Positions 30,201 through 37,846 of a stretch of 64,000 nt of DNA are shown here, one piece after another. Under the pieces are notes generated by a model, which did no database searches, was not told the origin of the DNA, and saw only the letters and a program-made list of their open reading frames with translations. Both the position numbers and the translations under genes were made by a program. The stretch comes from Aureimonas pseudogalii. GTDB lineage: Bacteria > Pseudomonadota > Alphaproteobacteria > Rhizobiales > Rhizobiaceae. The DNA lies in assembly GCF_014196835.1 (NCBI RefSeq), contig NZ_JACIEK010000002.1, forward strand, positions 248,001-312,000, read 5' to 3'. The stretch's first letter is position 1; each line of letters opens with the position of its first letter.

Positions 30201-30358
30201 GCCGCCCGGCGCGTCGGCACCAGCACCGTCAGCCCCGCCAGCGCCAGCGGGTCGGCCGCGAAATCATGGCCCGGCAGAAACCGTCCCTCCAGCACCCCGC
30301 GCGCCAGCGTCGGTAGAAAGGGCAGGCCCGGCGATAGGGAAAAGACGTTCGTGCGCAT
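27239..30358 (-). CDS. addB: double-strand break repair protein AddB
   Basis: 1039 residues from the ATG at 30358 (MRTNVFSLSPGLPFLPTLA), the usual start of alphaproteobacterial AddB; an upstream in-frame extension lies in the hairpin repeat and is rejected. The inactivated helicase part begins LTVLVPTRRAARALGEAF. The C-terminal nuclease contains VEIVDYKTGTEPSVKQ with the catalytic Asp and Lys. Cys residues for the [4Fe-4S] cluster of Bacillus AddB are not apparent, as in other alphaproteobacterial AddB proteins. It is translationally coupled to addA. Confidence 0.95.
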   Translation of the reverse strand: MRTNVFSLSPGLPFLPTLARGVLEGRFLPGHDFAADPLALAGLTVLVPTRRAARALGEAFTECLGGRAAILPAIRTLGDADETALHSRPGPGPGAGLTPEMDALERRLILARLVRVWKDELNRAALRILTGEERVLPASAADALYLAGDLAAFLDEATTDEAGLAGLAQLAPDRLAEWWQLTLRFLAILSEHWPAILRDRGADDAAALRVRWFDMEAARLTERGSPSPLLVAGTTATAPSTLRFLRAVANLANGAVVLPGLDGHLDAPSFAAIDRARSIAAPGHPQYGLRRILEGLQIDRDAVEAIGTEAGDPLWARERFLSDALRPAETTDLWHEAAGRHGAAALEGLELAEAADEREEALAITVAIRDALADPDVTVALTTPDRNLARRVVAELERFGIRANDSAGRPLAGTAPGTFTGLALAVALEPGDPVAILSLLKHPLLRLGFTIGEARDAARTIELVALRGGTGVADGAGLAGLFGRAREAAEAEGGRPVRPVRLLGAGERDGAAEAARRLEAALEPLTRLRGSGERELAGYATALTQVLEALARDEDGRTTALYAEEPGIALRDFLAGLVAAPETGFTIRSAELPDVVRALMADVAVQPRGGLSRRVFVWGALEARLQHVEMMILGGLNEGTWPRAARSDAFLSRIMRSEIALDPPERRIGLAAHDLWMALGSRRVVMTRARRAGGAPAIRSRWLQRILTLAGPEGAAALAARGEPYLAHARRLDDAPHAPPIARPEPRPPVEARPVSVSVTEVETWIRDPYAVYARRVLRLDPLPPMIRAPGAAERGQLYHAVLHRFVEAGIDAADEGAEGALLALARAEFDAAALPAEIEAVWWPRMVTLARHMVAWERERSPRVAERFTEIEGEVPFADLGMTLRGYADRIDRLRDGRVEIVDYKTGTEPSVKQARTLLSPQLPLEAVMVRLGGFAAIARGTPLGDLLYVRLREREFYEERLAHSGGRSAEPQTAEDLADAALARFRGLAAQYRLAETGYLSRARPFVAGDFSGPYDHLARAREWAVAAVGEEEGAAE

Positions 30359-30421
30359 CCCCGCCACCCTAGCCGCCTCCGCCTGCTTCACAAAGCGCGA
30401 CTGTGGCGGCGGCTTAGAAGC

Positions 30422-30584
30422 GGGGCTGCCGCCCCGAGCCCCGCCCTGGGGCTGACACCCCCGGACCCCCACTTTCTTATATCAGCCTTGGGCGAGGGCC
30501 AGCGGCCCTCTCCCAAGGCTGACGGAAGGGAGGGGGTTCCAAGGGCCTCAGGCCCTTGGCGGGGTGCAGGGGCAGCGCCCCTGC
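30422..30584. repeat. cluster of five consecutive hairpins (REP/BIME-like intergenic element)
   Basis: Five perfect or near-perfect palindromes follow one another in about 165 bp. They are GGGGC-TGCC-GCCCC (30422-30435), AGCCCC-N5-GGGGCT (30437-30453), a 19-bp stem with one mismatch and loop AGC (30482-30522), CCAAGGGCC-TCA-GGCCCTTGG (30539-30559) and GCAGGGGC-AGC-GCCCCTGC (30566-30584). The element fills the gap between the MurU-type gene and addB. Composition and layout are like extragenic palindromic elements repeated in many alphaproteobacterial genomes. No second copy is in this window. Confidence 0.75.
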
Positions 30585-30599
30585 GTCCAGGCCACCGCC

Positions 30600-31421
30600 T
30601 CAGGCGTGCTGCATTCGGGTGGCGCTGGCGAGGAAGGCGGCGTCGGCCTCCTTCACGGCCTTCGGGGTGCCGACGGTGAGCCAGAGGCCGTCGAGGCGCA
30701 CGCCGAAGAGGCGTTCGGTTTCGATCGTGGTGTCGAAGACGCGGTTGAGGGAGAAGGTCTCTTCGGCAAGGTCGCGGAAGAGGTCGGGCTTCAGGATGGC
30801 GGCGCCGGCATAGATGAAGGGGCTCAGGTTGCGCTCGGCGACGCGGCGCAGGCGCCCCTCGCGGTCCATGGTGAAGTCGCCGCGGCCCTCGTAGCCGGTG
30901 GCCTGGCGCATTTCGGCGATGAGGAGGAGGAGGTCGGCCTCGGTGGGGTTCCAGAGGTCGGCCATGAGATCGAGATTGTCGCGGTAGCCGTCGATCCAGA
31001 ACGTGTCGGAGTTGACGAGGTAGAACGGGTCGTCGCCGATGAGCGGCAGGGCGCGCACGATGCCGCCGCCCGATTCCAGCAGCCGGTCGGTCTCGTCGGA
31101 GACGAGCACCTCCATGTCGCGGCGCTTGCGCAGATGGGCGCGCAGGAGGTCGGCCATGTAGTGGACGTTGACCACCACCCTTTCCACGCCGTTGCGGGCG
31201 AGCGCGTCGAGCCCGTAGTCGATGAGGGCCTTGCCGTGCACCTCGACGAGGGGCTTGGGGATGGTGGAGGTGATCGGGCGCATGCGCTTGCCGAGGCCGG
31301 CGGCGAGGATCATCGCGGTCTTCGGCTTCGGGGCGCGGGGGGGCTTCGGCGCGAAGCGGGGGGGCTTGGTGGCCGCCGGAGCGAGGGAGGGCAGGGCGGC
31401 GAGGGGATGGCGCGAGGTCAA
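30600..31421 (-). CDS. murU: nucleotidyltransferase, MurU-like (N-acetylmuramate 1-phosphate uridylyltransferase)
   Basis: 273 residues. The sugar-1-phosphate nucleotidyltransferase motif MILAAGLGKRMRPITSTIPK starts near residue 37, after a Pro/Lys-rich leader. YLVNSDTFWIDG holds the metal Asp, and DGLWLTVGTPKAVKEAD is near the end. Generic tools often call it mannose-1-phosphate guanylyltransferase. Its position directly after the AmgK-like kinase (18 bp) supports MurU, which makes UDP-MurNAc from MurNAc-1-phosphate in the fosfomycin-tolerant murein recycling route. A start downstream that trims the leader is possible. Confidence 0.82.
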   Translation of the reverse strand: MTSRHPLAALPSLAPAATKPPRFAPKPPRAPKPKTAMILAAGLGKRMRPITSTIPKPLVEVHGKALIDYGLDALARNGVERVVVNVHYMADLLRAHLRKRRDMEVLVSDETDRLLESGGGIVRALPLIGDDPFYLVNSDTFWIDGYRDNLDLMADLWNPTEADLLLLIAEMRQATGYEGRGDFTMDREGRLRRVAERNLSPFIYAGAAILKPDLFRDLAEETFSLNRVFDTTIETERLFGVRLDGLWLTVGTPKAVKEADAAFLASATRMQHA

Positions 31422-31439
31422 GAGGCGAAGGTCCGGCGA

Positions 31440-33002
31440 TCAGGGGTGAGGCGGCTCGGGGTCGTCGGCGAGGACGTCCCATTCCCGGTAGAGCGCGGCG
31501 AGGGCGGTCAGCGCGGGATGGTCGAGCGTGCGCTTGAGATAGGACTTAATCCGAGGAATGTGACGCAGATATTGCGGCTTGCCGTCGCGCAGCTTCAGCC
31601 GCACGAAGATGCCGAGGATCTTGGTGGCGCGCTGCGCGGCGGTGATGGCGTAGGCGCGCTCGAAGGCGAAGGCGTCGAACGCGGGATCTCGGGCCCGGCG
31701 GGCGGCGACGTAGGCGGCGACGAGGCGGGCTTCCAGCTCGGGGGCGACGTCGACGCGCGCGTCCTGCGCCAGCGACGCGAGGTCGTAGGCGGTGGGGCCG
31801 ACCATCGCGTCCTGGAAGTCGAGGAAGCCGACGCGCGTGGGTCCGTCTTCGCCGGGCTGCCACAGGAGGTTGGGCGAGTGCACGTCGCGCAGGAGGAGAT
31901 GCGTCTCCGCCGCGCCCAGCTCGCGGAAGAGATCGTCCCACGCCGCGTCGAAGGCGGCGCGCTCGGCGGCGTTCGCCGGGCGCCCGTGCCGGTGCGGCCA
32001 GTACCATTCGGGCAGCAGCGACACCTCGATGGCGAGCGCCCCGTGGTCGAAGGGCGGCACGACGTGGACGGCGCCCCCGGCGGTCTCGATCCGGGGATCG
32101 AAGGGCGCGGCGTGGAGCGCGGCGAGCGCGAGGGCCGCGGCCTCGTAGCGCTCCTTGATCGGGCGGCCCGCGGCGTCGAGCACGCCCTCGCGGCCGAGAT
32201 CGGTCATCACCACGAGCCCGGCCTCTACGTCGGCGGCGAGAATGCGGGGCACGCGCAGGCCGCGGCGCGCAAGCTCTTCGGCGACCGCCACGAAGGGCAG
32301 CGCGTCGAGTGCGGTGTGGGCGAAGTGGGTGTAGGGCAGCCCGTCCTTCACCGGGGGGCCGGGCGGCAGGCGGGGGGCGTCCATCAGGACGAGCGCCTCG
32401 CCCTCGGGCCCGCGCACGCTCTCGTAGCGCCGGGCCGAGGCGTCGCCCGGAAAGGGCGCGCGGGCAGCGCCGGGCTGGCCGGCGGCGTCGAGGAAGGCAC
32501 GCACCTGCAGCGTGCGGCCGACCCGCAAAGCGGCTTCGGCCGCGCAGCGGATCTCGGCGATCCGCCCGCCCCCGATCGCGTCGCGCAGCGTCAGGTGGAT
32601 GTTGGCGAGTTCCAGAACGCGCTCGGCGCGCTCGGGCCATTCGCAGAGCACGATGCCGGTCTCGGCGGCCTCGTCAAAGCCGAGCTCGTCGAGCTCGCTC
32701 TCGTCGGCGATACGGTAGAGGTCGAAATGCGTGGTCTTCGGCCGCGTCTCGTAGATCTGCGTGAGCGTGTAGGTGGGGGAGGGCACGTCGAGCGCGGGAT
32801 CGGCGGCGAGCGCGCGAACGAAGGCGCGCGCGAAGGTGGTCTTGCCGGCGCCAAGTTCGCCCGAAAGCGCCACCACGTCGCCGAAGCCGAGCACGAGCGC
32901 GAGATCGCTCGCGAGGCGCCCGGTGGCGGCGTCGTCGGGCAGCGGAACGGCGAAGATGCGCTCGCCGGTCTCGAGGTCGGCGGCGCTCGGGAGCAGGCTC
33001 AT
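31440..33002 (-). CDS. tsaE: fusion of TsaE (t6A ATPase) and AmgK-like sugar kinase
   Basis: 520 residues from the ATG at 33002, which overlaps the stop of the DivL-like gene (ATGA). Residues 1-150 are TsaE: SGELGAGKTTFARAFV (Walker A, 47-60), PSPTYTL, and DLYRIADESELDELGFDE. TsaE drives the threonylcarbamoyl transfer to A37 of tRNA. Residues about 170-520 are an aminoglycoside-phosphotransferase-type kinase with LRDVHSPNLLWQ (catalytic Asp) and GFLDFQDA (metal Asp). This matches AmgK, the anomeric MurNAc/GlcNAc kinase. The fusion is known in Hyphomicrobiales. With the next gene it gives kinase plus uridylyltransferase of murein-sugar recycling. Confidence 0.93.
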   Translation of the reverse strand: MSLLPSAADLETGERIFAVPLPDDAATGRLASDLALVLGFGDVVALSGELGAGKTTFARAFVRALAADPALDVPSPTYTLTQIYETRPKTTHFDLYRIADESELDELGFDEAAETGIVLCEWPERAERVLELANIHLTLRDAIGGGRIAEIRCAAEAALRVGRTLQVRAFLDAAGQPGAARAPFPGDASARRYESVRGPEGEALVLMDAPRLPPGPPVKDGLPYTHFAHTALDALPFVAVAEELARRGLRVPRILAADVEAGLVVMTDLGREGVLDAAGRPIKERYEAAALALAALHAAPFDPRIETAGGAVHVVPPFDHGALAIEVSLLPEWYWPHRHGRPANAAERAAFDAAWDDLFRELGAAETHLLLRDVHSPNLLWQPGEDGPTRVGFLDFQDAMVGPTAYDLASLAQDARVDVAPELEARLVAAYVAARRARDPAFDAFAFERAYAITAAQRATKILGIFVRLKLRDGKPQYLRHIPRIKSYLKRTLDHPALTALAALYREWDVLADDPEPPHP

Positions 33003-35539
33003 TCGGCGGCGAGGTCCTTTTCCTGGCGCAGCGCCGGGAAGCGGCAGGTGACGAGCGTGCCGCCGCGCGGCGCCTTGCCGATCTCGACTCGGCCGCCATG
33101 CAGCTCGACGAAGCTCTTGACGATGGAGAGGCCCAGGCCGGCGCCGCTCTGGCGCCCGCCCGCGGGGTCGGATTCGAAACGCTCGAACAGGCGCGCGACG
33201 TCGCCGGGAGCGATGCCGGGGCCTTCGTCGGCGACGCTGAACAGCACCTCGCCGCGCCCGCGCGCTGCCTTCAGGCGCACGGTGGAGCCGGCGGGGGCGA
33301 AGTTGGCGGCGTTGGAGAGGAGGTTGAAGAGGATCTGCGTGACGCGATGCCCATCGGCCCGGAAGGTCGAGCCGGCACCCGCCAGATCGACCTCGAGGCG
33401 GATGTCGTTCTCGCGCAGCCGGTCGCGCATCGCGTCGGCGGCATGCTCGACGGTGGCGGCGATGTCGACGTCGGAGAGGTCGAGATCCATGATCCCGGCG
33501 TCGATCGTGGCGAGATCGAGGATGTCGTTGACGATGGTCAGCAGCGAGGAGGTGGAGGTGCCGATATAGTCGAGATACTCGCTCTGGCGCTCGTTGAGGG
33601 GGCCCGTCTCGGGCGAGCGCAGCAGGGCCGAGAAGCCGATGATGTTGGTGAGCGGCGAGCGCAGCTCGTAGTTCACGTGCTGCACGAAGTCGCTCTTCAG
33701 GCGGTCGGCGTTCTCCAGCGCCTCGTTGCGCTCGCGCAGCATGCGCTCGGCGGCGCGCGCGTCGGAGATGTCGGTGAAGGTGAGCATGGTCTGCCCGTTG
33801 GGCAGCGGCACGATGCCGAAGGCCTGGACGCGGCCGTCGGAGAGCTCGAACTCGCCGCTCGACGCCTCGCGCGCCGATTCGTCGAAGGCGGTGACGGCCT
33901 GCACGAAGGTGAGCCAGGTCGTGTCGGCGACGCCCTCGACGGCGGAGGGGCGGATCGACACCGCCGAGGTGGCGGCGAAGGAGCGGATGTGCGGCTTGGC
34001 GGCGAGAAACTCGTCGGAAAGGCCCCAGAGCTCGGCAAAGATCGGGTTCGACAGGCGCAGGCGCCCGTCCTGGCCGAACACCGCCACGCCCTCGCGCAGG
34101 AAGTCGAGCGTCTCGCCCTGCAGGCGAACGAGCGCGTTGAGGCGCGATTCCAGCTGCAGCTTCTCGGTGAGGTCCTCGAACACCCAGGTCGCGCCGCCCT
34201 GCGGCTCCGGGCTGGTGAAGACGCGCAGCGTGCGCCCGTCGGTGAGGTGCCAGACGACGTCGGTGGGCTGCGTGGCGCGGTGGGCGGCGAGGATGTCGGC
34301 CTTGATGTCGCGCAGCGGCCGGTCGTCCGGCAGGATGCCGCGCGAGCGCAGCTGGTCGAGAATGGTGATGTGGTCGGGCGCGGTGTCGAGGAAGGTGGCG
34401 GCGAGGTCGAAGAGCTTGGCGAAGGCGGCGTTGTTGTAGATCAGCTGCGTCTTCTCGTCGAAGCGGGCGATCGCGGTGGTGAGGTGATCGAGCGTCTCTG
34501 CGTGCGAGCGGATCGTCTCCTTCAGCTCGAGGCGCACGGCCTCGGTGGCCGAGATGTCGATCGCGAGGCCCGCCGAGCCGAACGGGCCGGCCGCGTCGAC
34601 GACGCGGAAGTTGCGCCGGTCGGCCTCGACCACGGCGCTCAGCTTGTCGTCGAAGCGGCCGGAGCGCGCGGTCTGGGCGGCGATGAGGGCGCGGTCCTGC
34701 TCGTTGAGGAACTCGACCTGGCTTTCCACGGCGGAGATGACGCCCGCGGCATCCACCGAGCGGGCATAGGCGGTGTTGACCCAGACGAGCCGGGCCGCCT
34801 CGTCGCGCAGCCACATCGGCATCGGCGCGGCGTCGAAGAGCGACTGCATGGTCTCGATCATGCCGTTGGCGCGGGACTGTTCGAGGCGAAGGCTCGCCAG
34901 CTCCTCGCGCACGCCCGCCAGCGGCACGAAGCGCAGACACGCAAGCGCCCCGACGGTGCGCCCGGCGACCTCGAGGATGCGCCCGTCCGGGCGCTCGAGC
35001 TCGAGGCGGAAGGGTTCGGCGCGGGTGCGCAGCTGCGCGATGGCACGCTCCAGCTCGGCCGCCTCGGCCGGCTCCATCCAGGTGTCGAAGGCGAGAAAGC
35101 CGGCGGCGTCCGCGGGAATGCCGAGGCCCTTGGGCAGCGAGCCCGCGAGGTCCGGCGCCCCCGCGCCGGAATAGACCACGAGGCGCTGGCCGTCGTCGGC
35201 GAGCAGGCTGCCGCGCCGGTCGGCCTCGTTCACGGCATCGGCGAGGTCGGCGCGAAGGCGCTTGTTCTCGTCCGCGGTCATCGCCTGCTGGCGGATGAGC
35301 CAGACGGCGGCGATCATCGCGGCGCCCACGGTGAGCCCGACCAGCGCGAGGTTGAGAATGGTCTCCGGCGCCATGCCGGCGCCGAGGTCCTGGGCCCGGG
35401 CGGGCAAGGCGGGCAGCACGGCGAGCGCGGTCCCGCCGGCGAGAAGGGCGGCGCCGATCCGCCGCAACCGCGACGCGAGACCATGCCATCGTCCGGACCG
35501 GGTCGCCGGACCCGTTCCCCTCGTCGATTCGCGTTCCAT
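32999..35539 (-). CDS. divL: DivL-like PAS-domain pseudo-histidine kinase
   Basis: 846 residues. After a basic start come a signal-like hydrophobic stretch (31-50) and one transmembrane helix (58-83). Several PAS-like domains follow (about 230-330, 345-455, 470-595), then a HisKA/HATPase core. The H box reads FVQHVNYELRSPLTNII: Tyr624 occupies the place of the phosphoacceptor His. The ATPase part keeps NLLSNAANFAP, DEGPGIAP and GAGLGLSIVKSF. A Tyr at this position, and adjacency to tsaE, are features of Caulobacter DivL. DivL does not act as an ordinary kinase but controls CckA and so CtrA in the asymmetric cell cycle. The ortholog assignment is inference from these two features. Confidence 0.85.
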   Translation of the reverse strand: MERESTRGTGPATRSGRWHGLASRLRRIGAALLAGGTALAVLPALPARAQDLGAGMAPETILNLALVGLTVGAAMIAAVWLIRQQAMTADENKRLRADLADAVNEADRRGSLLADDGQRLVVYSGAGAPDLAGSLPKGLGIPADAAGFLAFDTWMEPAEAAELERAIAQLRTRAEPFRLELERPDGRILEVAGRTVGALACLRFVPLAGVREELASLRLEQSRANGMIETMQSLFDAAPMPMWLRDEAARLVWVNTAYARSVDAAGVISAVESQVEFLNEQDRALIAAQTARSGRFDDKLSAVVEADRRNFRVVDAAGPFGSAGLAIDISATEAVRLELKETIRSHAETLDHLTTAIARFDEKTQLIYNNAAFAKLFDLAATFLDTAPDHITILDQLRSRGILPDDRPLRDIKADILAAHRATQPTDVVWHLTDGRTLRVFTSPEPQGGATWVFEDLTEKLQLESRLNALVRLQGETLDFLREGVAVFGQDGRLRLSNPIFAELWGLSDEFLAAKPHIRSFAATSAVSIRPSAVEGVADTTWLTFVQAVTAFDESAREASSGEFELSDGRVQAFGIVPLPNGQTMLTFTDISDARAAERMLRERNEALENADRLKSDFVQHVNYELRSPLTNIIGFSALLRSPETGPLNERQSEYLDYIGTSTSSLLTIVNDILDLATIDAGIMDLDLSDVDIAATVEHAADAMRDRLRENDIRLEVDLAGAGSTFRADGHRVTQILFNLLSNAANFAPAGSTVRLKAARGRGEVLFSVADEGPGIAPGDVARLFERFESDPAGGRQSGAGLGLSIVKSFVELHGGRVEIGKAPRGGTLVTCRFPALRQEKDLAAE

Positions 35540-35619
35540 CGTCCCCCGTCCTTCTCAGCCGCCTGTCGAGAAAAGACAGATGTCCCCAAGACCCGGCGCT
35601 CCGTTCCCCGCGGAGCGTC

Positions 35620-35646
35620 GATTCGGCGAATCTAAACGGTGGATAA
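35620..35646. promoter_or_regulatory. paired GANTC sites and DnaA-box-like sequence upstream of divL
   Basis: GATTC (35620-35624) and GAATC (35628-35632), both CcrM methylation targets, are three bases apart. They are followed by GGTGGATAA (35638-35646), which on the minus strand is TTATCCACC, one mismatch from the DnaA box. They lie 80-110 bp before the DivL start. GANTC sites are not rare, so chance cannot be excluded. Confidence 0.3.
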
Positions 35647-35680
35647 CTTCGCGGAAAGCGCCGGAACGGCACAGGTGGGA

Positions 35681-35716
35681 AAAAAGAAAAAGCGCCGGGG
35701 GCTTGCCACCGGCGCT
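35681..35716 (-). terminator. Rho-independent terminator of ahcY
   Basis: On the minus strand AGCGCCGGTGG pairs with the matching arm CCCCCGGCGCT around a short CAAG loop and runs into TTTTTCTTTTTT. It lies about 70 bases after the ahcY stop codon and separates ahcY from the DivL gene. Confidence 0.88.
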
Positions 35717-35786
35717 CGGTCTGATTCGCGGCGGGAGGCAGTAAGGCCGCCTACCGGCACAATCTTCGGTGAGGGTCGCTCAAGCC

Positions 35787-37187
35787 TCAGTAGCGATAGC
35801 GCTCGGGCTTGAACGGGCCCTGCGGGGTCACGCCGATATAGGCGGCTTGGCTCTCGGAGAGCGTCGAGAGCTTGGCGCCGAGCTTGTCGAGATGCAGGCG
35901 CGCCACCTTCTCGTCGAGATGCTTGGGCAGCACGTAGACCTCGTTGGCGTACTGCTCGCCCTTGGTGAAGAGCTCGATCTGCGCCAGCGTCTGGTTGGTG
36001 AACGAGGCCGACATCACGAAGGACGGGTGGCCGGTGGCGTTGCCGAGATTAAGGAGGCGCCCTTCCGAGAGCAGCAGCATGCGCTTGCCGTCGGGGAAGG
36101 TGATCATGTCGACCTGCGGCTTGATGTTGGTCCACTTGAGGTTCTTCAAGCCCGCGACCTGGATCTCGTTGTCGAAGTGGCCGATGTTGCCGACGATGCA
36201 CATGTCCTTGACGGTGCGCATCGTGTCGAGCGTCACGACGTCCTTGTTGCCGGTGGTGGTGATGATGATGTCGGCAGTGGGTGCGGCGTCCTCGAGGGTC
36301 ACGACCTCGAACCCGTCCATCGCCGCCTGCAGCGCGCAGATCGGATCGACCTCCGTCACCTTGACGCGGGCGCCGGCGCCGACGAGCGATGCCGCCGAGC
36401 CCTTGCCGACGTCGCCGTAGCCGCAGACCACCGCGACCTTGCCGGCCATCATCACGTCGGTGGCGCGGCGGATGCCGTCGACCAGCGATTCCTTGCAGCC
36501 GTACTTGTTGTCGAACTTCGACTTGGTGACGCTGTCGTTGACGTTGATCGCGGGGAAGGGCAGCAGGCCCTTGGTCTGCAACTGGTAGAGCCGGTTGACG
36601 CCCGTGGTCGTCTCCTCGGTGACGCCCTTGATGGCGTCGCGCTGGCGGGCGAAGAAGCCGGGGCTGGCGGCCATGCGCTTCTGGATCTGCGCGAAGAGGA
36701 TCTCCTCTTCCTCGGAGCCAGGGTTCGAGAGCACGTCCTCGCCCGCTTCCGCGCGGGCGCCGAGCAGGATGTACATCGTGGCGTCGCCGCCGTCGTCGAG
36801 GATCATGTTCGAGGGCTGGCCGTCCGGCCACTGGAAGATGCGGTCGCTGTAGTCCCAGTATTCCTCCAGCGTCTCGCCCTTCACGGCGAAGACGGGGGTG
36901 CCGGTGGCGGCGATGGCGGCTGCCGCATGGTCCTGCGTCGAGAAGATGTTGCAGGAGGCCCAGCGCACCTCGGCGCCCAGCGCCTGCAGCGTCTCGATGA
37001 GGACCGCGGTCTGGATGGTCATGTGGAGCGAGCCGGTGATGCGCGCGCCCGTCAGCGGCTTGTCGGCGCCGAACTCCTCGCGGCAGGCCATCAGTCCCGG
37101 CATCTCCGTCTCGGCGATGTCGAGCTCCTTGCGGCCCCAATCGGCGAGGGCGATGTCGCGGACGATGTAGTCTTGGGTGGCGGCCAT
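35787..37187 (-). CDS. ahcY: adenosylhomocysteinase
   Basis: 466 residues. It hydrolyses S-adenosylhomocysteine to adenosine and homocysteine, relieving product inhibition of methyltransferases. Visible signatures are [15 protein letters not shown] (substrate site), [19 protein letters not shown] (catalytic Lys-Asp-Asn region), [18 protein letters not shown] (NAD Rossmann glycines) and the C-terminal KPERYRY with the cofactor-contacting Lys-Tyr. The insertion around residues 150-190 is typical of the bacterial long form. An inverted repeat about 100 bp upstream (37285-37300) is a candidate operator. No SAH riboswitch was recognised. Confidence 0.98.
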   Translation of the reverse strand: MAATQDYIVRDIALADWGRKELDIAETEMPGLMACREEFGADKPLTGARITGSLHMTIQTAVLIETLQALGAEVRWASCNIFSTQDHAAAAIAATGTPVFAVKGETLEEYWDYSDRIFQWPDGQPSNMILDDGGDATMYILLGARAEAGEDVLSNPGSEEEEILFAQIQKRMAASPGFFARQRDAIKGVTEETTTGVNRLYQLQTKGLLPFPAINVNDSVTKSKFDNKYGCKESLVDGIRRATDVMMAGKVAVVCGYGDVGKGSAASLVGAGARVKVTEVDPICALQAAMDGFEVVTLEDAAPTADIIITTTGNKDVVTLDTMRTVKDMCIVGNIGHFDNEIQVAGLKNLKWTNIKPQVDMITFPDGKRMLLLSEGRLLNLGNATGHPSFVMSASFTNQTLAQIELFTKGEQYANEVYVLPKHLDEKVARLHLDKLGAKLSTLSESQAAYIGVTPQGPFKPERYRY

Positions 37188-37284
37188 GCGGCGGTCTCCT
37201 TGGGCGAGGGGCCGGGCGGGGCGTCGATCGCACGAGAAGACCGGCCGGGATGGCCTCTCCTAGCAGAGAGGCACCCGGAAGGAT

Positions 37285-37300
37285 ATAAGGGAATGCTTAT
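37285..37300. promoter_or_regulatory. inverted repeat ATAAG-N6-CTTAT upstream of ahcY
   Basis: ATAAGGGAATGCTTAT lies in an A+T-rich patch 98-113 bp before the ahcY start. An ArsR-type repressor (SahR) is known to control ahcY in many proteobacteria through A+T-rich palindromes; whether this is its site is a guess. Confidence 0.35.
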
Positions 37301-37313
37301 GTGGTTATCCCCC

Positions 37314-37420
37314 GTGAAATCGCGAGCGATTTCGCGTCCCACCCGCCAACGCCGAACCAGACTCCCCCGAGAAATCGCTCTTGCGATTTTGCGCCTCCGC
37401 CAAATGCCGAACCGGAACCA
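37314..37420. repeat. tandem duplication of a 55-bp hairpin-bearing unit
   Basis: Unit 1 has GAAATCGC-GA-GCGATTTC (37316-37333), CGCCAA (37344) and GCCGAACC (37351-37358). Unit 2 has GAAATCGC-TCTT-GCGATTTT (37371-37390), CGCCAA (37398) and GCCGAACC (37406-37413). The offset is 54-55 bp throughout and the hairpin is kept in both copies although the loops differ. It lies between the HPr stop and the ahcY promoter. Confidence 0.75.
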
Positions 37421-37453
37421 CCCGCACGATCGCCTGCGCGGCCGTCCCGGCCT

Positions 37454-37732
37454 TCAGCAGTCCTCGCCGAACCGATCCGCCACGAGCGCGGAGATCGCCG
37501 TCATCGCAGCCTCGGCGTCCTCGCCCTCGGCCTCGACCTCGATCGTCGAGCCTTGCCCGGCGGCGAGCATCATGAGGCCCATGATCGACTGGCCGCCGAC
37601 GCTCATGCCGTCGCGCGTGATCGTCAGCTCGCTCGCGAAGCTCTCGGCGAGCTGCACGAACTTGGCGGAGGCGCGGGCGTGCAGACCCTTGCGGTTGACG
37701 ATGGTGAGGGTCCGGTGGATCGAAGAGCTCAC
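37454..37732 (-). CDS. ptsH: HPr phosphocarrier protein of the regulatory PTS
   Basis: 92 residues from a GTG at 37732 that has GAGG seven bases upstream; an ATG at 37774 would add 14 residues not usual for HPr. The phosphorylatable His is in NRKGLHARASAKF (His18 here), and the HprK target Ser is in GGQSIMGLMML. In this order HPr passes phosphate from EI-Ntr to EIIA-type regulators and does not serve sugar uptake. It follows the EIIA-Man gene and, further up, hprK, so the whole regulatory branch is encoded together. Confidence 0.92.
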   Translation of the reverse strand: MSSSIHRTLTIVNRKGLHARASAKFVQLAESFASELTITRDGMSVGGQSIMGLMMLAAGQGSTIEVEAEGEDAEAAMTAISALVADRFGEDC

Positions 37733-37846
37733 GGAAGCCTCGACTGGGAAGGAGCGGGCGGGGGAGGAGGTCATGAAGGAATGGATCCGGATGGATGGGG
37801 CCGGTGTCCGCCGGGCTGCCGCCGCGTGATCATGCGAAGGGAGCGC

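Noticed and set aside
27302-30316. 1004-codon plus-strand frame opposite addB
   Set aside because: Antisense shadow, His/Arg/Gln-rich without recognisable motifs.
33003-35672. Apparent 890-codon in-frame extension of TsaE-AmgK upstream through the DivL gene
   Set aside because: This part is the wrong frame of the DivL gene. The real TsaE start is the ATG at 33002, overlapping the DivL stop.
37188-37453. SAH or SAM riboswitch for ahcY
   Set aside because: No match to the aptamer cores I know; structure in the region is explained by the palindrome and the tandem hairpin units.
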